From Asparagopsis taxiformis (taxonomy: Eukaryota > Rhodophyta > Florideophyceae > Bonnemaisoniales > Bonnemaisoniaceae), in contig JALQPE010002679.1 in NCBI GenBank assembly GCA_030407315.1, positions 1 through 64,000 of the forward strand: a stretch of DNA of 64,000 nucleotides, read 5' to 3'. A program made the translations under genes and the position numbers. Under the pieces are notes generated by a model, which saw only the letters and a program-made list of their open reading frames with translations, was not told the origin of the DNA and ran no database searches. Numbering within the stretch: the stretch's first letter is position 1; every line of letters starts with the position of its first letter. Below are positions 22,636 to 33,054 of the stretch, in pieces.

Positions 22636-24285
22636 TACGGTGTCAACCGATATCTGTCCCTTCCACGGTACCTTGCTGTTCCCTTTCTGAATCATCGCGG
22701 GCCTGTACTTACCTGACCACGCGTCTCTCCTATCATAGACCTCATACCACTGCACGAAGAGGTGACTGATAATTCCCTCGCCGTTCCTCTTACAGGTAAA
22801 AATTTGCCCCAAACAGAACGGCATCTCTGCAGTACTGTCTTCTCCATTTACGGCCACGAAGCGATTCACTGAGTAGGGAAGGTCGGATAGTGGCATGTAA
22901 TATGCAATCGAAATGTCATCCTCCAGGAGTGGAGCCGCGTGCCCACTCCCTTTTCGGTATGAACTGTTCATTTCGAAGCATTCGATAAGGTTCCAATGGA
23001 AAGATCCCTCCCTGTCCACATATACCGGTCTCAGAAGCAAATGAAGTCGATCCATTTTTGAACAATCATTTACTCTGCTTTCCTCTGAGCGAAAACGGAG
23101 CAGAATTTCATGACCATCTGGCGGAGAACGAAGTACACTGGGAGGCGTTTTTCTGAGATCTGGTGGCAGAACTATGAATCCACTCAAACCAGGAGTGAGA
23201 ACTGGAAGGGGCTCCAAGTCGTCATCACAAAAAATCTTCACATAGCATGCAGTCCTGTAGAACTTGTAATATTGTCCTATATCATGAGATCGATGGAACT
23301 TGAAGTACCTGTACTTCGAGAAGGCGTGTACCTTTCCAACCGAATTCTGATTCTTGCAGATCCCGGAGAAGTTCACCACGTGCAGCATACGACAGACAGA
23401 GGGTTCCGGCGTATATGACATTCTTAGTTCCTCCACTAAATCTTCCATAGTGACGGCGTTGTGGGAGCGTAGTCTTCGAGATGTACAACTGAAGGCCTGA
23501 TCAATGTCGGCATGAGTATGACCGATGGGGAGGAAAGAAGCATGCACTTCTTCAAATACACCCCAGGCCACGAGAGACTCTAGATAGCAAAACAGAAAAA
23601 AGTTCTTATCCTCTCTGGTACAATTATCTACCTGGAGGTATAGAGTACCCTGTAGTTTCGAACCCGTGGCCTTTTTGGAAAGAGTTCTGTGGATTGCCTC
23701 GATCATACGATTTGCGCCAGTTTCGAATTCGGCATTTAGAGTGTACAATGATAGATGCTTCTTGACTCCATGTTCAAGAACACCAATCAGCTTCACCTTC
23801 AAACTATGTCCAACCGTTGTTTTCGTACATACCGTGAAATGTGGTAGACCGTATCCTGATTGGTCAGCTCCATCCACAATCAAAGAGGTGAATCTGGATG
23901 GATATAGTGAAGCTTGCTCACATTTCTTTTGGTATTCCCGGCGTTCCCGTGCCACCATCTCAATGTGAATCTTTCGACGCTCGAGGAGTGGAGCAGTACG
24001 ATGCACATCTGTCCCTATCTTTTCCAGCTGTTCCCGAATGTACTCGCACTCAGAGCATTTCGTGAATCTCTGGATTCGTCTGACCTTGATATTGTCGCAA
24101 AAAATTTTCCAAGTTTGGTAGAAGTAGCTCAATGTTGGCGGCGACAGGTTCGAATACAAAACCTTGTACTGGTCGCAAAACATTTCATATGCAGCATTAT
24201 TCAGGAAAAGAGGTAAGTGCATATCTGAGTTGTCTGGCATCATATCCGCTGTTGAGTCAGCAAGGCGTTGAAGGAATTCCTTCAT
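22582..24285 (-). CDS. DUF7869-like transposase (C-terminal two thirds)
   Basis: The 567-residue frame from ATG 24285 matches my memory of eukaryotic DUF7869 proteins, which have an RNase-H-like transposase fold. It has a zinc-type pair FTKCSECEYI (residues 74-83), VDGADQSGYGLPHF (137-150), YLQVDNCTREDKN (216-228) and SFLPIGHTHADIDQAFS (250-266). D138, D220 and the H256/H258/D260 cluster are candidate catalytic or metal residues. The frame is open upstream of this ATG, and the usual N-terminal region seems spread over other frames at 24302-25031, so this copy may be 5' damaged. Its C-terminus ends inside the ACTGTCTG terminus, consistent with being the transposase of that element. It lies in the same orientation as the ParB-methyltransferase genes to the right. 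Confidence 0.65.
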   Translation of the reverse strand: MKEFLQRLADSTADMMPDNSDMHLPLFLNNAAYEMFCDQYKVLYSNLSPPTLSYFYQTWKIFCDNIKVRRIQRFTKCSECEYIREQLEKIGTDVHRTAPLLERRKIHIEMVARERREYQKKCEQASLYPSRFTSLIVDGADQSGYGLPHFTVCTKTTVGHSLKVKLIGVLEHGVKKHLSLYTLNAEFETGANRMIEAIHRTLSKKATGSKLQGTLYLQVDNCTREDKNFFLFCYLESLVAWGVFEEVHASFLPIGHTHADIDQAFSCTSRRLRSHNAVTMEDLVEELRMSYTPEPSVCRMLHVVNFSGICKNQNSVGKVHAFSKYRYFKFHRSHDIGQYYKFYRTACYVKIFCDDDLEPLPVLTPGLSGFIVLPPDLRKTPPSVLRSPPDGHEILLRFRSEESRVNDCSKMDRLHLLLRPVYVDREGSFHWNLIECFEMNSSYRKGSGHAAPLLEDDISIAYYMPLSDLPYSVNRFVAVNGEDSTAEMPFCLGQIFTCKRNGEGIISHLFVQWYEVYDRRDAWSGKYRPAMIQKGNSKVPWKGQISVDTVHYGVGNEKRQYIYCLRQ

Positions 24286-24301
24286 GATCTGCTTAAGCAG
24301 A

Positions 24302-25031
24302 TCACCGCATCTCTGTGTGTGGAGGCAGTAATTCGTTTCGCAGATAAAGAAGATGGAAATGATCCGTTCTGGGCGGTTTTTTCACAGAGCTTTGTAAGTG
24401 GCGCGAGAACCTGAAGGAGAATTCGAGGAACCGGTAGCACTTAACTTTTCCAGAGGAGTAGAACTGATTACTGTTGGGCTCCAGAAGACTTTGCAGATAT
24501 CTGCGGTGATCGTCCCTGTTCCATAACAACACCCTCCCAGCCTCGTTCCTGAGAAATATGGAATCTGTTCTCCGAAAATATCCTTTGTCACAACACACAA
24601 CTCTTCTCATATCTCTTCTCGAGAGAGACAAGCCGAATTTCACCCGCTTCTCGCGCATGGCGCTGTTCCGACGTTCTGGATGGGACCTTGTTCTGCTTTC
24701 GTATGACTTCCGGTTTGGCACGCTCGCAAACGGTCTGGGTGTAGATGTGATAGATAGATGGATCGGAGGCAGTAGAAGTGACTCGTCTTCCGTGCATAAT
24801 TTCGTCTTCATCCTGCTTGGATATGCTCTGAAAATTTGAAGATGATACACCGACTGACTCAGAAGTATTTTTCCGTACATCGAGGAGTAACTCATTCCGG
24901 TTTCTCGTAGCAAAGGGATGTTCTGATACGTAGTCTGTGGATAGAGAGGCGATCATCGCCTCTGCGTTCTGTCGCAACTCATTTCGAATCCCAGTAGAAA
25001 TAAAATTTGGAGCCATGTCGAACTGAATCAC
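24302..25031 (-). pseudogene. Frameshifted N-terminal part of the DUF7869 gene
   Basis: Overlapping minus frames (25031-24588, 24913-24302, 24600-24382) carry short plausible protein segments such as ISTGIRNELRQNAEAMIASL, VVTKDIFGEQIPYFSG and RNEAGRVLLWNRDDHRRYL, but no single frame continues into the downstream gene. This fits an N-terminal region broken by frameshifts, or one or more introns. The assignment rests on position and strand. Confidence 0.35.
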
Positions 25032-25052
25032 AGTTTGGTTTCCCTTGGAAAA

Positions 25053-25311
25053 CCCTATAAGAAAAGGAATATGTACCCCTGATATGCTTTAGATGAACCA
25101 ATGATGTACGTGACATCTCTACTCTACGCAAGAGATACTTCGCTGATGTCCGGGAGATGAGCGTATGGACATCTCCCGTCCATCATTGGTGTATCGCTAT
25201 GCGGCCATCAGCTGAAGAGCAAATGATCCTTATCCGTACATCAGAGGAACACCATGCATGTCATAGGTACATCATGCGGCCATCTTTGGTACATCTTTAA
25301 GGCTTACTGGG
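25053..25311. mobile_element. 259-bp MITE, copy 1
   Basis: It begins CCCTATAAG, ends CTTACTGGG and has imperfect terminal inverted repeats that also share ATGTACC further in. It is flanked by AAAA on both sides (25049-25052 and 25312-25315), a likely 4-bp target-site duplication. An internal palindrome GGGAGATG...CATCTCCC is present. It is almost identical to 36519-36777. It has no coding capacity. Confidence 0.8.
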
Positions 25312-25702
25312 AAAAGAATCAGCGGGGATAGAACTTGAAGGTAATAAAGTTTTGAAAGAATAGTCTCCTGGTGACGTCAAGAATCTGTATTGCAAGCAGA
25401 ATATGGACGAGGAAAGGTTCAGGCAGATGGAAATAGTGATACGGAAACTTTCTTCGACGTACACTACTATAGGTTTCCCTCACGATGGCGGCATTCACAA
25501 CGGCGGCAGTTGGCCCATAAAACTGTCTTTCACTGTGTAATGGCACTCTATAGCCGTACCAGAAACCAAATCATCACAGAATGGGGTCATAACGTGGTTT
25601 ATGATTTAAAATTTGTTCTTTCTAGGATGTCACATAGGTGAAATATGAAATATCCTATCTCTTTTTTGACGGTTGACGCCCCACTTGGTCATCATACCAG
25701 AA

Positions 25703-26200
25703 CTATGAACATGGTTTCATCCGGTACAAATCCCATGCGAAGATTCCGTTCAAGCCCTTCAAAGATTGGGGAGGAAGTTCTGAACCACCGTACTTGTATG
25801 GGTAGACACAGTCGACGGAACCCTCTCTCAGTTCAAAGCGGTAACAGGACACAAGTTTTTGACCCTGTTCTTGAAACAATTCCAGTGATGTGTTATGAAT
25901 AGTAGTTTGGAAATGTTCTCCTCTAGTGCCTGGATTCATTAGTACTGCTTTGCCTATAGCATTCTCCATGTAATATAGTTCGACAGTATCTCCCCCCTTC
26001 AGTTCCGTCCCCATTCTGTCAAAGCGAGAATTTCCAGTACGTTTCCCACCCTCCGTACTGCCCTTCTTGGGGGAAATGTGTTTTGGTTTCTCCAAAATAA
26101 TCTCAGAAGATAATGCACCGATAGTTGTTGTATCTTCTGCGATATAGTCTGTCTTCCTCTTTTTGGAACCCGGACGTGACCTCCATTTGCCCCGGTACAT
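25703..26200 (-). CDS. DUF8039-like transposon protein (third gene of the ParB-MTase set)
   Basis: A 165-codon frame whose ATG (26200-26198) overlaps the methyltransferase stop as TAATG, which suggests translational coupling or readthrough. The first 60 residues are basic (GSKKRKTDYIAE, KHISPKKGST). Residues about 70-165 (GDTVELYYMENAIGKAVLMN to GIFAWDLYRMKP) resemble the small beta domain that accompanies plant and algal transposon proteins (DUF8039-like: valine-rich strands, a Pro-Tyr near the end and a terminal aromatic-Trp motif). Its function is unknown, probably protein or nucleic-acid binding. The family assignment is from memory of pattern only. The frame itself is intact. 25316-25702 holds only short frames I cannot name. 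Confidence 0.45.
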   Translation of the reverse strand: MYRGKWRSRPGSKKRKTDYIAEDTTTIGALSSEIILEKPKHISPKKGSTEGGKRTGNSRFDRMGTELKGGDTVELYYMENAIGKAVLMNPGTRGEHFQTTIHNTSLELFQEQGQKLVSCYRFELREGSVDCVYPYKYGGSELPPQSLKGLNGIFAWDLYRMKPCS

Positions 26201-26773
26201 TATTTCGGCAACGGAACGAAGCCGCTCATGTGTAAGACGGAAAACATTGGAACTAGCTTCATAACCACGCAGGAACGAGCAGTTTTCATTGCCGCTATCG
26301 CAGTTGTAAGTGTTCCGGCATAAACATCGATAAAAGAGCCTCTCTCAGGGCAGAACGTGTTGATTATCTCAGATAACATTCCGATATGCTTCTCTTCAGT
26401 GAGAACGGGCGATTTAGTTCCAGGGGTGAGGAGTTTGTCTCTCAGAACAGGAATTTGGGACATGGCAGCGAATTTACGTTTCGTCTCGGTTGTTACAAGG
26501 TGATACAGACTTCGGAGGTCTGGTTTGAAACCATCTTTCCGATTTCCAGGAGCCCTTGCCACAATTGCAAACTCACATGCGTTCTGCGGAAACATGTCTC
26601 CGCGACGTGCTTGTACTGTGTTCGTGTCTTTCATGAACACGAAAGGGTATTTTGGACCATCGAAACCAATATTTCGAAGCTCATCGAGGAAAACCGAGAA
26701 ATTTCGGAACGACAAGAAGCAAAAGAACCACCCACCTGGCTTCAAAACTCTTCTTGCAAACTGACATAAATCC
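26200..26773 (-). pseudogene. DNA methyltransferase copy 1, 3' half (motifs X and I)
   Basis: This half reads in frame from the Gypsy insertion point: CQFARRVLKPGG, WFFCFLSFRNFSVFLDEL, then motif I FIDVYAGTLTTAIAAM, ending VPLPK at TAA 26202-26200. It is the continuation of 34832-33620. Removing the retroelement and one copy of the 5-bp duplication leaves exactly 594 codons. Motif order DPPY then FxGxxT marks a beta-type DNA amino-methyltransferase. It cannot be made as one protein while the insertion stays. Confidence 0.7.
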
Positions 26774-27004
26774 TGTGGAAATGACTTTTACAAGAAAAAT
26801 TCTACAGGTAATTTCTACCAGAATTTTAATTTAGGGTCAGATGGACGTCTGGAAGTTTCCAGCCGTCCAACCGTAGGAAGCTAAATACAGCTCCCAGCGG
26901 TCGGAATAACCTAAGGGAGATAAGCTAGACTTAGTAAAAATCATCTATCTACGTTTCTACAATCTACATCGTTTTATCTCCCCGTCCCGTGGCCACGTAC
27001 AACA
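26774..27004 (+). repeat. 5' LTR of Gypsy A
   Basis: Starts TGTGG and ends ACAACA. The last A is also the A of the gag start codon. It contains GGACGTCTGGAAG. It differs from the 3' LTR at roughly a dozen positions, so the insertion is not very recent. Confidence 0.9.
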
Positions 27005-27813
27005 TGGTACTCTTGTGGAGGGCCGACGACCCGAACCAGCAGGCTGGTCCACCCACTGCTAAGATTGACGGCTCTCTCTCTTCCGACGTCAAGAAGTTCT
27101 TCTTCTTCTTCGAGAACGTCGCTATGCGCGGTAAGTCCGACGAGGAGAAAGCGCTCGAACTCCTCGCCCACCTCGAGGGCGAGGCATTCGACTTCTACTA
27201 CGAAACGTTCGCCAAGGATGGAGCGCTGACGGAAGAGGCTATGAACTACGCCCTCGTCAAGACGGCCTTCATCGATCGCTTCGGAGTCAAGACCGAGCCG
27301 AGTGACGATATTCGCAGTGCCATCAATGCGGTACTGGATCCTGAGGATCTTCTCGGATCGCTCAAAGCTATGGATCGTCTGTTCGAAAAGGCATCCTTTA
27401 ATGATGAAGCTAAGTTCGGCCTTCTGAGGATTGCACTCTCCCGCTTCCCAGAACTGGCCCAGTTCGCGATCTATCGCGGTGCCACCCACTACTCCGATCT
27501 AAAGAAAGTGGTGCGTGACTTCGACCAGGGTCGCAAGGACTTCCTATCTTCTGTCCCGTATCAAGATTCCGGAAAACAGCACCCGCTCGATTCCACCTAC
27601 GGATCTAAGCGGGTACTGAACCGTCCTGACGCACGGACGTCACAGGTGGAGAGCAAGGTAGACAAGCTAGCAGAGCAACTTGCCGAACTCTCCCTCATTG
27701 TCCGCAAGCAGACGGGGTCTTCCTCATCCGATAGGCGCGAAACGCCTCGTCCTTGCTCCTTCTGTCAGAAGCCTGGACATGGGGCTAACTCCTGCCCCGA
27801 AAACCCTCACTGA
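27004..27813 (+). CDS. gag: Gag of Gypsy A
   Basis: 269 residues from ATG 27004. It has the helical Ty3 Gag core (DVKKFFFFFENVAMRG, LLAHLEGEAFDFYYETF, TAFIDRFGVK, GLLRIALSRFPELAQF) and a C-terminal zinc knuckle CSFCQKPGHGANSC that would bind element RNA. The frame stops at TGA 27811. The same frame continues straight into a second knuckle CSKCGR...GHSVATC and the protease, so the TGA sits between two CCHC motifs. Either it is a CGA-to-TGA mutation or it is a readthrough site. It packages element RNA in virus-like particles. Confidence 0.85.
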   Translation: MVLLWRADDPNQQAGPPTAKIDGSLSSDVKKFFFFFENVAMRGKSDEEKALELLAHLEGEAFDFYYETFAKDGALTEEAMNYALVKTAFIDRFGVKTEPSDDIRSAINAVLDPEDLLGSLKAMDRLFEKASFNDEAKFGLLRIALSRFPELAQFAIYRGATHYSDLKKVVRDFDQGRKDFLSSVPYQDSGKQHPLDSTYGSKRVLNRPDARTSQVESKVDKLAEQLAELSLIVRKQTGSSSSDRRETPRPCSFCQKPGHGANSCPENPH

Positions 27814-29058
27814 GACACCCGTTGCTCAAAATGTGGTCGTTTGGGTCATTCTGTCGCGACATGCTATAGTCGCCAGAAGGGCACGGAGAAGCAGAGGAGC
27901 CCCTCTACCGGCAGGGACGATTCCTCCCGTTCGAATCAAGTTACCGTTGTAACCGCAACTCCCGATGTTGTTGGTACTACGAAACGTACCATGACTGGAG
28001 AAGCGGTTCCGAAGCAACGTCGAGCTGAGGGGATCAATACTGAAAACCTGATGCACCCAACGCCTGGTCGTATCCTACCTCCCTTGCAACTGGAGCTTCT
28101 TCCCATCCGAGGGAAGAAAAACCGCAAGGCGAAGAAAAAGAACACTTCCAAGAAGGTTCTTCAAGATCACGTCGGAAAGTACGACTTTGTTGGAGAGCTC
28201 GCTAATGCGTCTACAGGCCTGACGTTCGGCCAACTCCTCCGTGGAGACGCCGCCGAAGCCGCCAAAGAGATGCGACGTCTCTTCTCGCCTCTTAAGAATC
28301 GCCGACCGAGTAAGACTGCTCCAGCCTTAAACGTTCAGAACAAACGAGTTTTGATGGTCGCGCCAGTTCGTATCTATGGGCGAGAGATTCGCGCGCTCCT
28401 GGATACTGGGGCTATACCCAATATCATCTCTGCAGATCTCGCCCGTCAGTTGTGCCTCCTGCCGAAGCGTACCAAGCAGAGGATTACGGTCGCAGATGGG
28501 TCGAGTGCCAACTGCATTGGTCGTGTCAAAGATGTGCCCATAACCTTTGGAAACCTCACAGCTTCCATGGATTTCCTCACCATTGAAAAGGCACCTATCG
28601 GCCTCATCATCGGCTTACCGGCCATGGAGGATCTACAGGCTAAACTGGATATTGGGAGTCGAGTCGTTGAGATACAACTCGGCAAAGAATCGGCAAGGAT
28701 TGGGGTAGAACCCGATAACGGCCTCCACTTCCTTCCCCAGGGTGGTATTGAAAGCGAAGACTTCACGTCTCTCAGCACCGATAAAGGAGCCTCGACGACT
28801 TCTTCAGGCGAAGAAGACGAAGGTACGCTAATTGTCGCCCACGTTGATTTCGCCAAGCCGCAAATAGCGGTCGAAGAGGAGAGCGACCTCTCTGAGACCG
28901 AAGAGCATGACAAGCTCATCGAAGAAAAACTCGTGCATCTATCACCCTCGGATAGACGAGTTATATCGGAGTCGTTGAAGGACTACGGAATCGTAGCTTG
29001 GTCCTTTCACGATCTCAGGAAAGCCGACGTCCCTGTTAAACACTCTTTTGAGCTGCGT
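27814..29058 (+). pseudogene. Second zinc knuckle, linker and aspartic protease of Gypsy A
   Basis: In frame with gag after the TGA. It holds knuckle two (CSKCGR, GHSVATC), a basic linker (GKKNRKAKKKNTSKK) and a retropepsin with the catalytic ALLDTGAIPNIIS and the later strand PIGLIIGLPAMEDL. An acidic segment follows (SGEEDEGTL, EEESDLSETEEHD) and then the start of the RT-connecting region, ending HSFELR. At about 29055 the frame jumps into the RT palm, with the RT fingers missing, so this part cannot give a full Pol. Confidence 0.8.
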
Positions 29059-31434
29059 CGACTACCGCATCCTGAATCGGAAGATCAAACCCGATCGTTG
29101 GCCCTTACCCAGGATCGAAGAGATTTTTGATGAATTGGGAGGAAATTCCCTCTTCACCACTCTCGATCTCTTCTCTGGGTATTGGCAGATTCGAATGGAT
29201 ACCGCTTGCAAGGAGATGACGACTTTCGTCACCCGTTACGGTACCTATAAGTTCGAAGTTATGCCGTTTGGACTAATGAATGCCCCGTCCACCTTCCAGA
29301 GGATGATGGATGAGATGGTCAAGGATCTTCCATTCGTCCGAGCGTATCTCGACGACGTTGTGTTATTCTCTAAAAACATGGAAGAACACGTCTCCCACCT
29401 TCGTATCCTTTTCGAGACTTTAAATCAGAGGGGTTTGAAGCTGAAGATCGTCAAATGCTTCTTCGCTCAACCTAAAGTCGAGTTGCTTGGTCACATCGCT
29501 AGCCACGATGGGGTGTCAGTAGACCCCGCCAAGATTTCTGCCATTAGAGACGTAGCTCCGCCGCAAACTGCTTCCGAGCTCCGCAGGTTCCTCGGTTTGG
29601 CGGGCTATTATCGCCGGTTCATTAAGGGGTTTGCCGACATCTCGGCTTCTCTCTTCCCATATACCTCTTCTGGACGTTCCTTCGAATGGACAGAGGAGAT
29701 GAATCAGGCCTTCTGGACGCTGAAGGAAAAACTAACTTCGGCTCCCGTCCTTTCCTTCCCTGACTTCGATACTACCTTCGTAGTCGAGACAGATGCATCC
29801 TCCGTATCCGTCGGAGCTGTCCTAGCGCAGAAGAAGGAAGACGGGCGTATTCATCCTATTCAATTCGCGAGCAGGACAATGAATACGGCCGAAAGAAAAT
29901 ATTCGGCATGCGAACGAGAAGCCCTAGCAGTTATCTTCGCACTAAAGAAGTTCCGACTCTACCTTCTCTCCGCGCAGCCCTTCAAGCTGATGACGGATCA
30001 CCAAGCGTTGCAATACGCCTTCCAGAAGAGGGATATACACGGACGACTTGCCCGTTGGCTCGACTTCCTCGCGGAATACGACTTCGTTATCTCGTTCAGG
30101 CCGGGAAGGCAGAACTCAGCTGCCGACTTTTTGTCCCGTCTAGAACAAGCCCAGACCGCTCCGGGGTCAGGAGAAGATGAGGGCGACCTCGCCCTGCTTG
30201 CCATTCCAGAAGCCCTCCGCATAGAACCTGACCTATTCGCAGTGTTCCAATACTTACGGGGTGGAGCTGAACCCGAAGTAGAGGGTCTCACTCGACAAAA
30301 GGTTCGACGGAGTTCCAAGGATTTCTTTGTCTGGGAAGACCAGCTCTTTCGCCGCACCGCGTTGGGACCCAAGGTAGTCGCACCGATTCCGCTCCGAATC
30401 AAGATCCTGCAAATGTTCCACGACAACATCGGTCATTGGGACGCTGCCTCGACCCGCCAGTTTATCGTGGAACGTTACTGGTGGCCGCGTATGGGCAAGG
30501 ACATTCACGACTACGTTCGGAGTTGTGAGGGGTGTCAGAAGGATAAACCGGTACCCCGCTATCGGACTACCCTGAGTCAGCCGTTGACAGGCCTTTTCCA
30601 CACGTTTTCCATCGACTTTGCGGGGCCGCTCCCGCGTACGGCCAAAGGTAACCGATTCCTTCTCATCGCCGTCGAACACCTCACTGGCTGGCCTATCGCC
30701 AGGGCCACCGCAGCTAGTACCACGGATGTCGTACTCAATTTCGTGAAGGATGAGATCATCTACTCGTTCGGTCCCCCGACTACCATTGTATCCGACAATG
30801 CGGGGTGTTTCACAGCCGCGACACTCGCGAACTTCATGAGGAGTAACGGGATCGACTGGAAGACCGTGCTCGAATACTCCCCTATGTCTAACGGGCGAGC
30901 CGAGCGGATGGTAGGTACCATCAAGAGGTCCCTAGCCAAAGTCAAAGGAAGGGACTCGGTCGAATGGGACACGCTTCTTCCGCACGTTCTCTACGGTTAT
31001 CGCCGTCGTTGCATGACAGGCGGAGCCTCCCCCTTCGAACTGATGTACGGAGTAGTCCCGAGGGTAGTCGCCCACGACCCGTCACCGCTTCTGGACCGTC
31101 CACTGGACCCTCAATCCCGACTGTTTGAGATGTTAGCTCTCCAGTCGCAACGAGCGAGCAGGGTAGAAATGCATCTACGCAATACCCAAGCTCGAGCCCA
31201 CCTACCTGAACGAAGGTTCAAGGTAGGCGACGAGGTCCTGGTGGCGAAGGGGAAGGCTTTCGGAACGACGAAGCTGTCGCTGTTCGAAACTAAGTGGTAA
31301 GGACCGTTTAAGGTCATCCAATCTAGCCACCCCCGATACCTACTCGCCTCCGACCAAGCGAAGGTATCACGCCGCCCCATCCATGCGAGACGTCTACTTC
31401 TCTTCCGTAGGCGTCCACTACATCTACTGCATTA
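29048..31434 (+). pseudogene. pol: RT palm, RNase H and integrase of Gypsy A (truncated, one stop)
   Basis: It opens at CVDYRILNRKIKPDRWPLPR; the preceding RT fingers (the usual ...SPWASPVVLV...KKDG region) are absent. RT palm: YLDDVVLFS. RNase H: VVETDASS, CEREALAVIF, MTDHQALQY, SAADFLSR. Integrase: zinc site H..H..CEGC, IDFAGPLPR, VSDNAGCF, AERMVG, giving D, D, E. The frame meets TAA at 31298-31300 in FETKW, and GPFKVI continues in frame to 31434. There is no chromodomain after the integrase. The enzyme set would copy and insert the element, but RT is incomplete here. 31435-31600 is A/T-rich with no feature. Confidence 0.85.
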
Positions 31435-31601
31435 AGTTTCCATTAGGGAAACCCTTCGCTTGCACACTCCCTTTTATGCATAATCCCTTTTTAATCATTC
31501 AACCCTTGTCTACGCATTCATTTCAATTCTAGATCTCTCTACCCATTACTAGCTAGTCTACTCAATACGATTCATTTCCTTCTCTATCAAATCGTTCTGT
31601 G

Positions 31602-33054
31602 CTAAGACAACCCCTCACCGTCGATCTTCGCTTTGCGAACCTTCTCGCGCTTCCTCATGCGCTGTCGCTTAGCGCGCTTCTCCTCTGGATTCGAACCCTC
31701 CCGTCGGACGCGTCGAAGATCATTGAAGGAGGAGAAATCCGACGACTTACTGGTGCTACAACATAAGAAGAATGCCCGAGGCTCTAGACTCATCACAAAG
31801 GCTTCAGAGGAGTCGTAGATGAGACCAGGCCAGGTACGAGAGTCGATACATATGGCGTGTTTCAGGCCATCTCGACTCCAAACCTGCACCACGTATACGT
31901 CCGGCTCCCTCGAAAGTTTCTCCCGTAACCACACCCATTGCCTAGAGCGCGAATCTGGGGCTCCTAGGTCGAAATGGGGGATCGCCACCCGGGGCAGAGT
32001 CACTGTTGAAGGAGCACGATCATCGATGGCCTTCGAGACAGAACCAAAGTCCACGACACTAGTACAATAACCTCGAACAAGGCGTTCTTCTTCGTCCCGA
32101 GCCAGCTCCCGACGGAAAAACCTATCGGCCGTGTTAAAATCGCACACGAGAGCGATCCCATTGGCGGCCGCGGCAGTTGTTGGTGAAGTCCTGCACAGGT
32201 ACCACCACGCGGTTCCGAGGGGTCCCCACGAAGAATGGGGGGGCTTCGAGGGAGGGCACCTGAGCCATGGCGACATTGACTCGTTTCTTCTTCCCAGGTT
32301 TCTTGTAACACCAAGCGTCCATGCTGGCTATTAAACTCACCCGCGAGGGTCGACCGCTCTCTCGGGTCACAGGAGAGGGATTATCCTGCTCCTGAAGTGC
32401 CGCATCGCGCTCCGCCGGTTCGGATACCTGACGGAAGACCATCGTATACAAATCTATCCGATGGCCGGCGTGTTCCCCTTCGGCGGAGGCGTAGAAGCAT
32501 CCTTCTATTTCGTCGTTGTCACCACCCGTCAACAACCAAATCTTCTCGATGACCCAGTCCGTGTCGTCGGGACATTCGGTGTACCTTTCGGTGTCACCGT
32601 GGGATTCAGTGAGACCGAGACGGCAAGCCATCTCCGCGGTGAGGATGGAGATGGCTGGGTCGGAGACAAATTCGACGATTTGGGGCCCGAAAAGGAACTT
32701 CAGTTCCCTAGCCGTCACTTGGCACGGATCTCGACGATTACGGCCGAAGTCGACGACGAAGCGACCTCGGTGGTCGACGGAGTGGCGGATGTTTTGGACG
32801 TCTTCACGTCCGAACCATCGCAAGAGGTTCTGACGAATTCCCCGATGGGACTTATCGTCGAAGTTTACCTCGTTAGCCCGCGCAGGGACGGCTTCCCCGG
32901 GGTGATAGTGAACTTCCTGGCCACCCTCACGACGGTAGGTGCCAGGGCTAACAGGAGGGTCTCGTCTGGGAATATGTGCTGCCTGAGCCGCTAGCTCCCG
33001 CCGTGGGGCAGTCCCCCCAGTCGACTTCTTTGCGGTCTGTTTCGTCTTGGCCAT
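31602..33054 (-). pseudogene. Antisense gene of Gypsy A: histone H3-tail mimic fused to a cysteine-peptidase-like domain
   Basis: ATG at 33054. The first residues read MAKTKQTAKKSTGGTAPRRE, then LAAQAA. Against the H3 tail, 18 of 25 residues are identical. K4, K9, S10, T11 and R17 are kept; R2 and R8 are Lys, K14 is Thr, K23 is Gln, and K27 is absent. Residues 27-290 are unrecognised (DFGRNRRDPCQVTARELKFL, WVIEKIWLLTGG) and have a Lys-rich patch KKPGKKKR. At 32173 the frame reads DFTNNC and then runs out (end 32134). The overlapping frame (open 32276-31602) gives AAANGIALVCDFN, then KHAICIDSRTWPGLIYDSSE and a basic tail EEKRAKRQRMRKREK. Together these look like Cys, His and Asp of a papain-like or Ulp1-like fold, split by one frameshift. 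It may engage H3 readers or modifiers; that is inference. Confidence 0.75.

Noticed and set aside
29998..30679. Minus-strand frames inside Gypsy A pol
   Set aside because: They lie opposite well-conserved RNase H and integrase motifs and show no family features.
32461..32994. Plus-strand 177-codon frame between pol and the 3' LTR of Gypsy A
   Set aside because: It is the complement of the antisense H3-mimic gene, whose strand has the H3-like start, a TATA box and motif-bearing protein.
32134..33054. A true histone H3 gene
   Set aside because: Similarity stops after about residue 26. The histone fold helices are absent, and the downstream part is unrelated.
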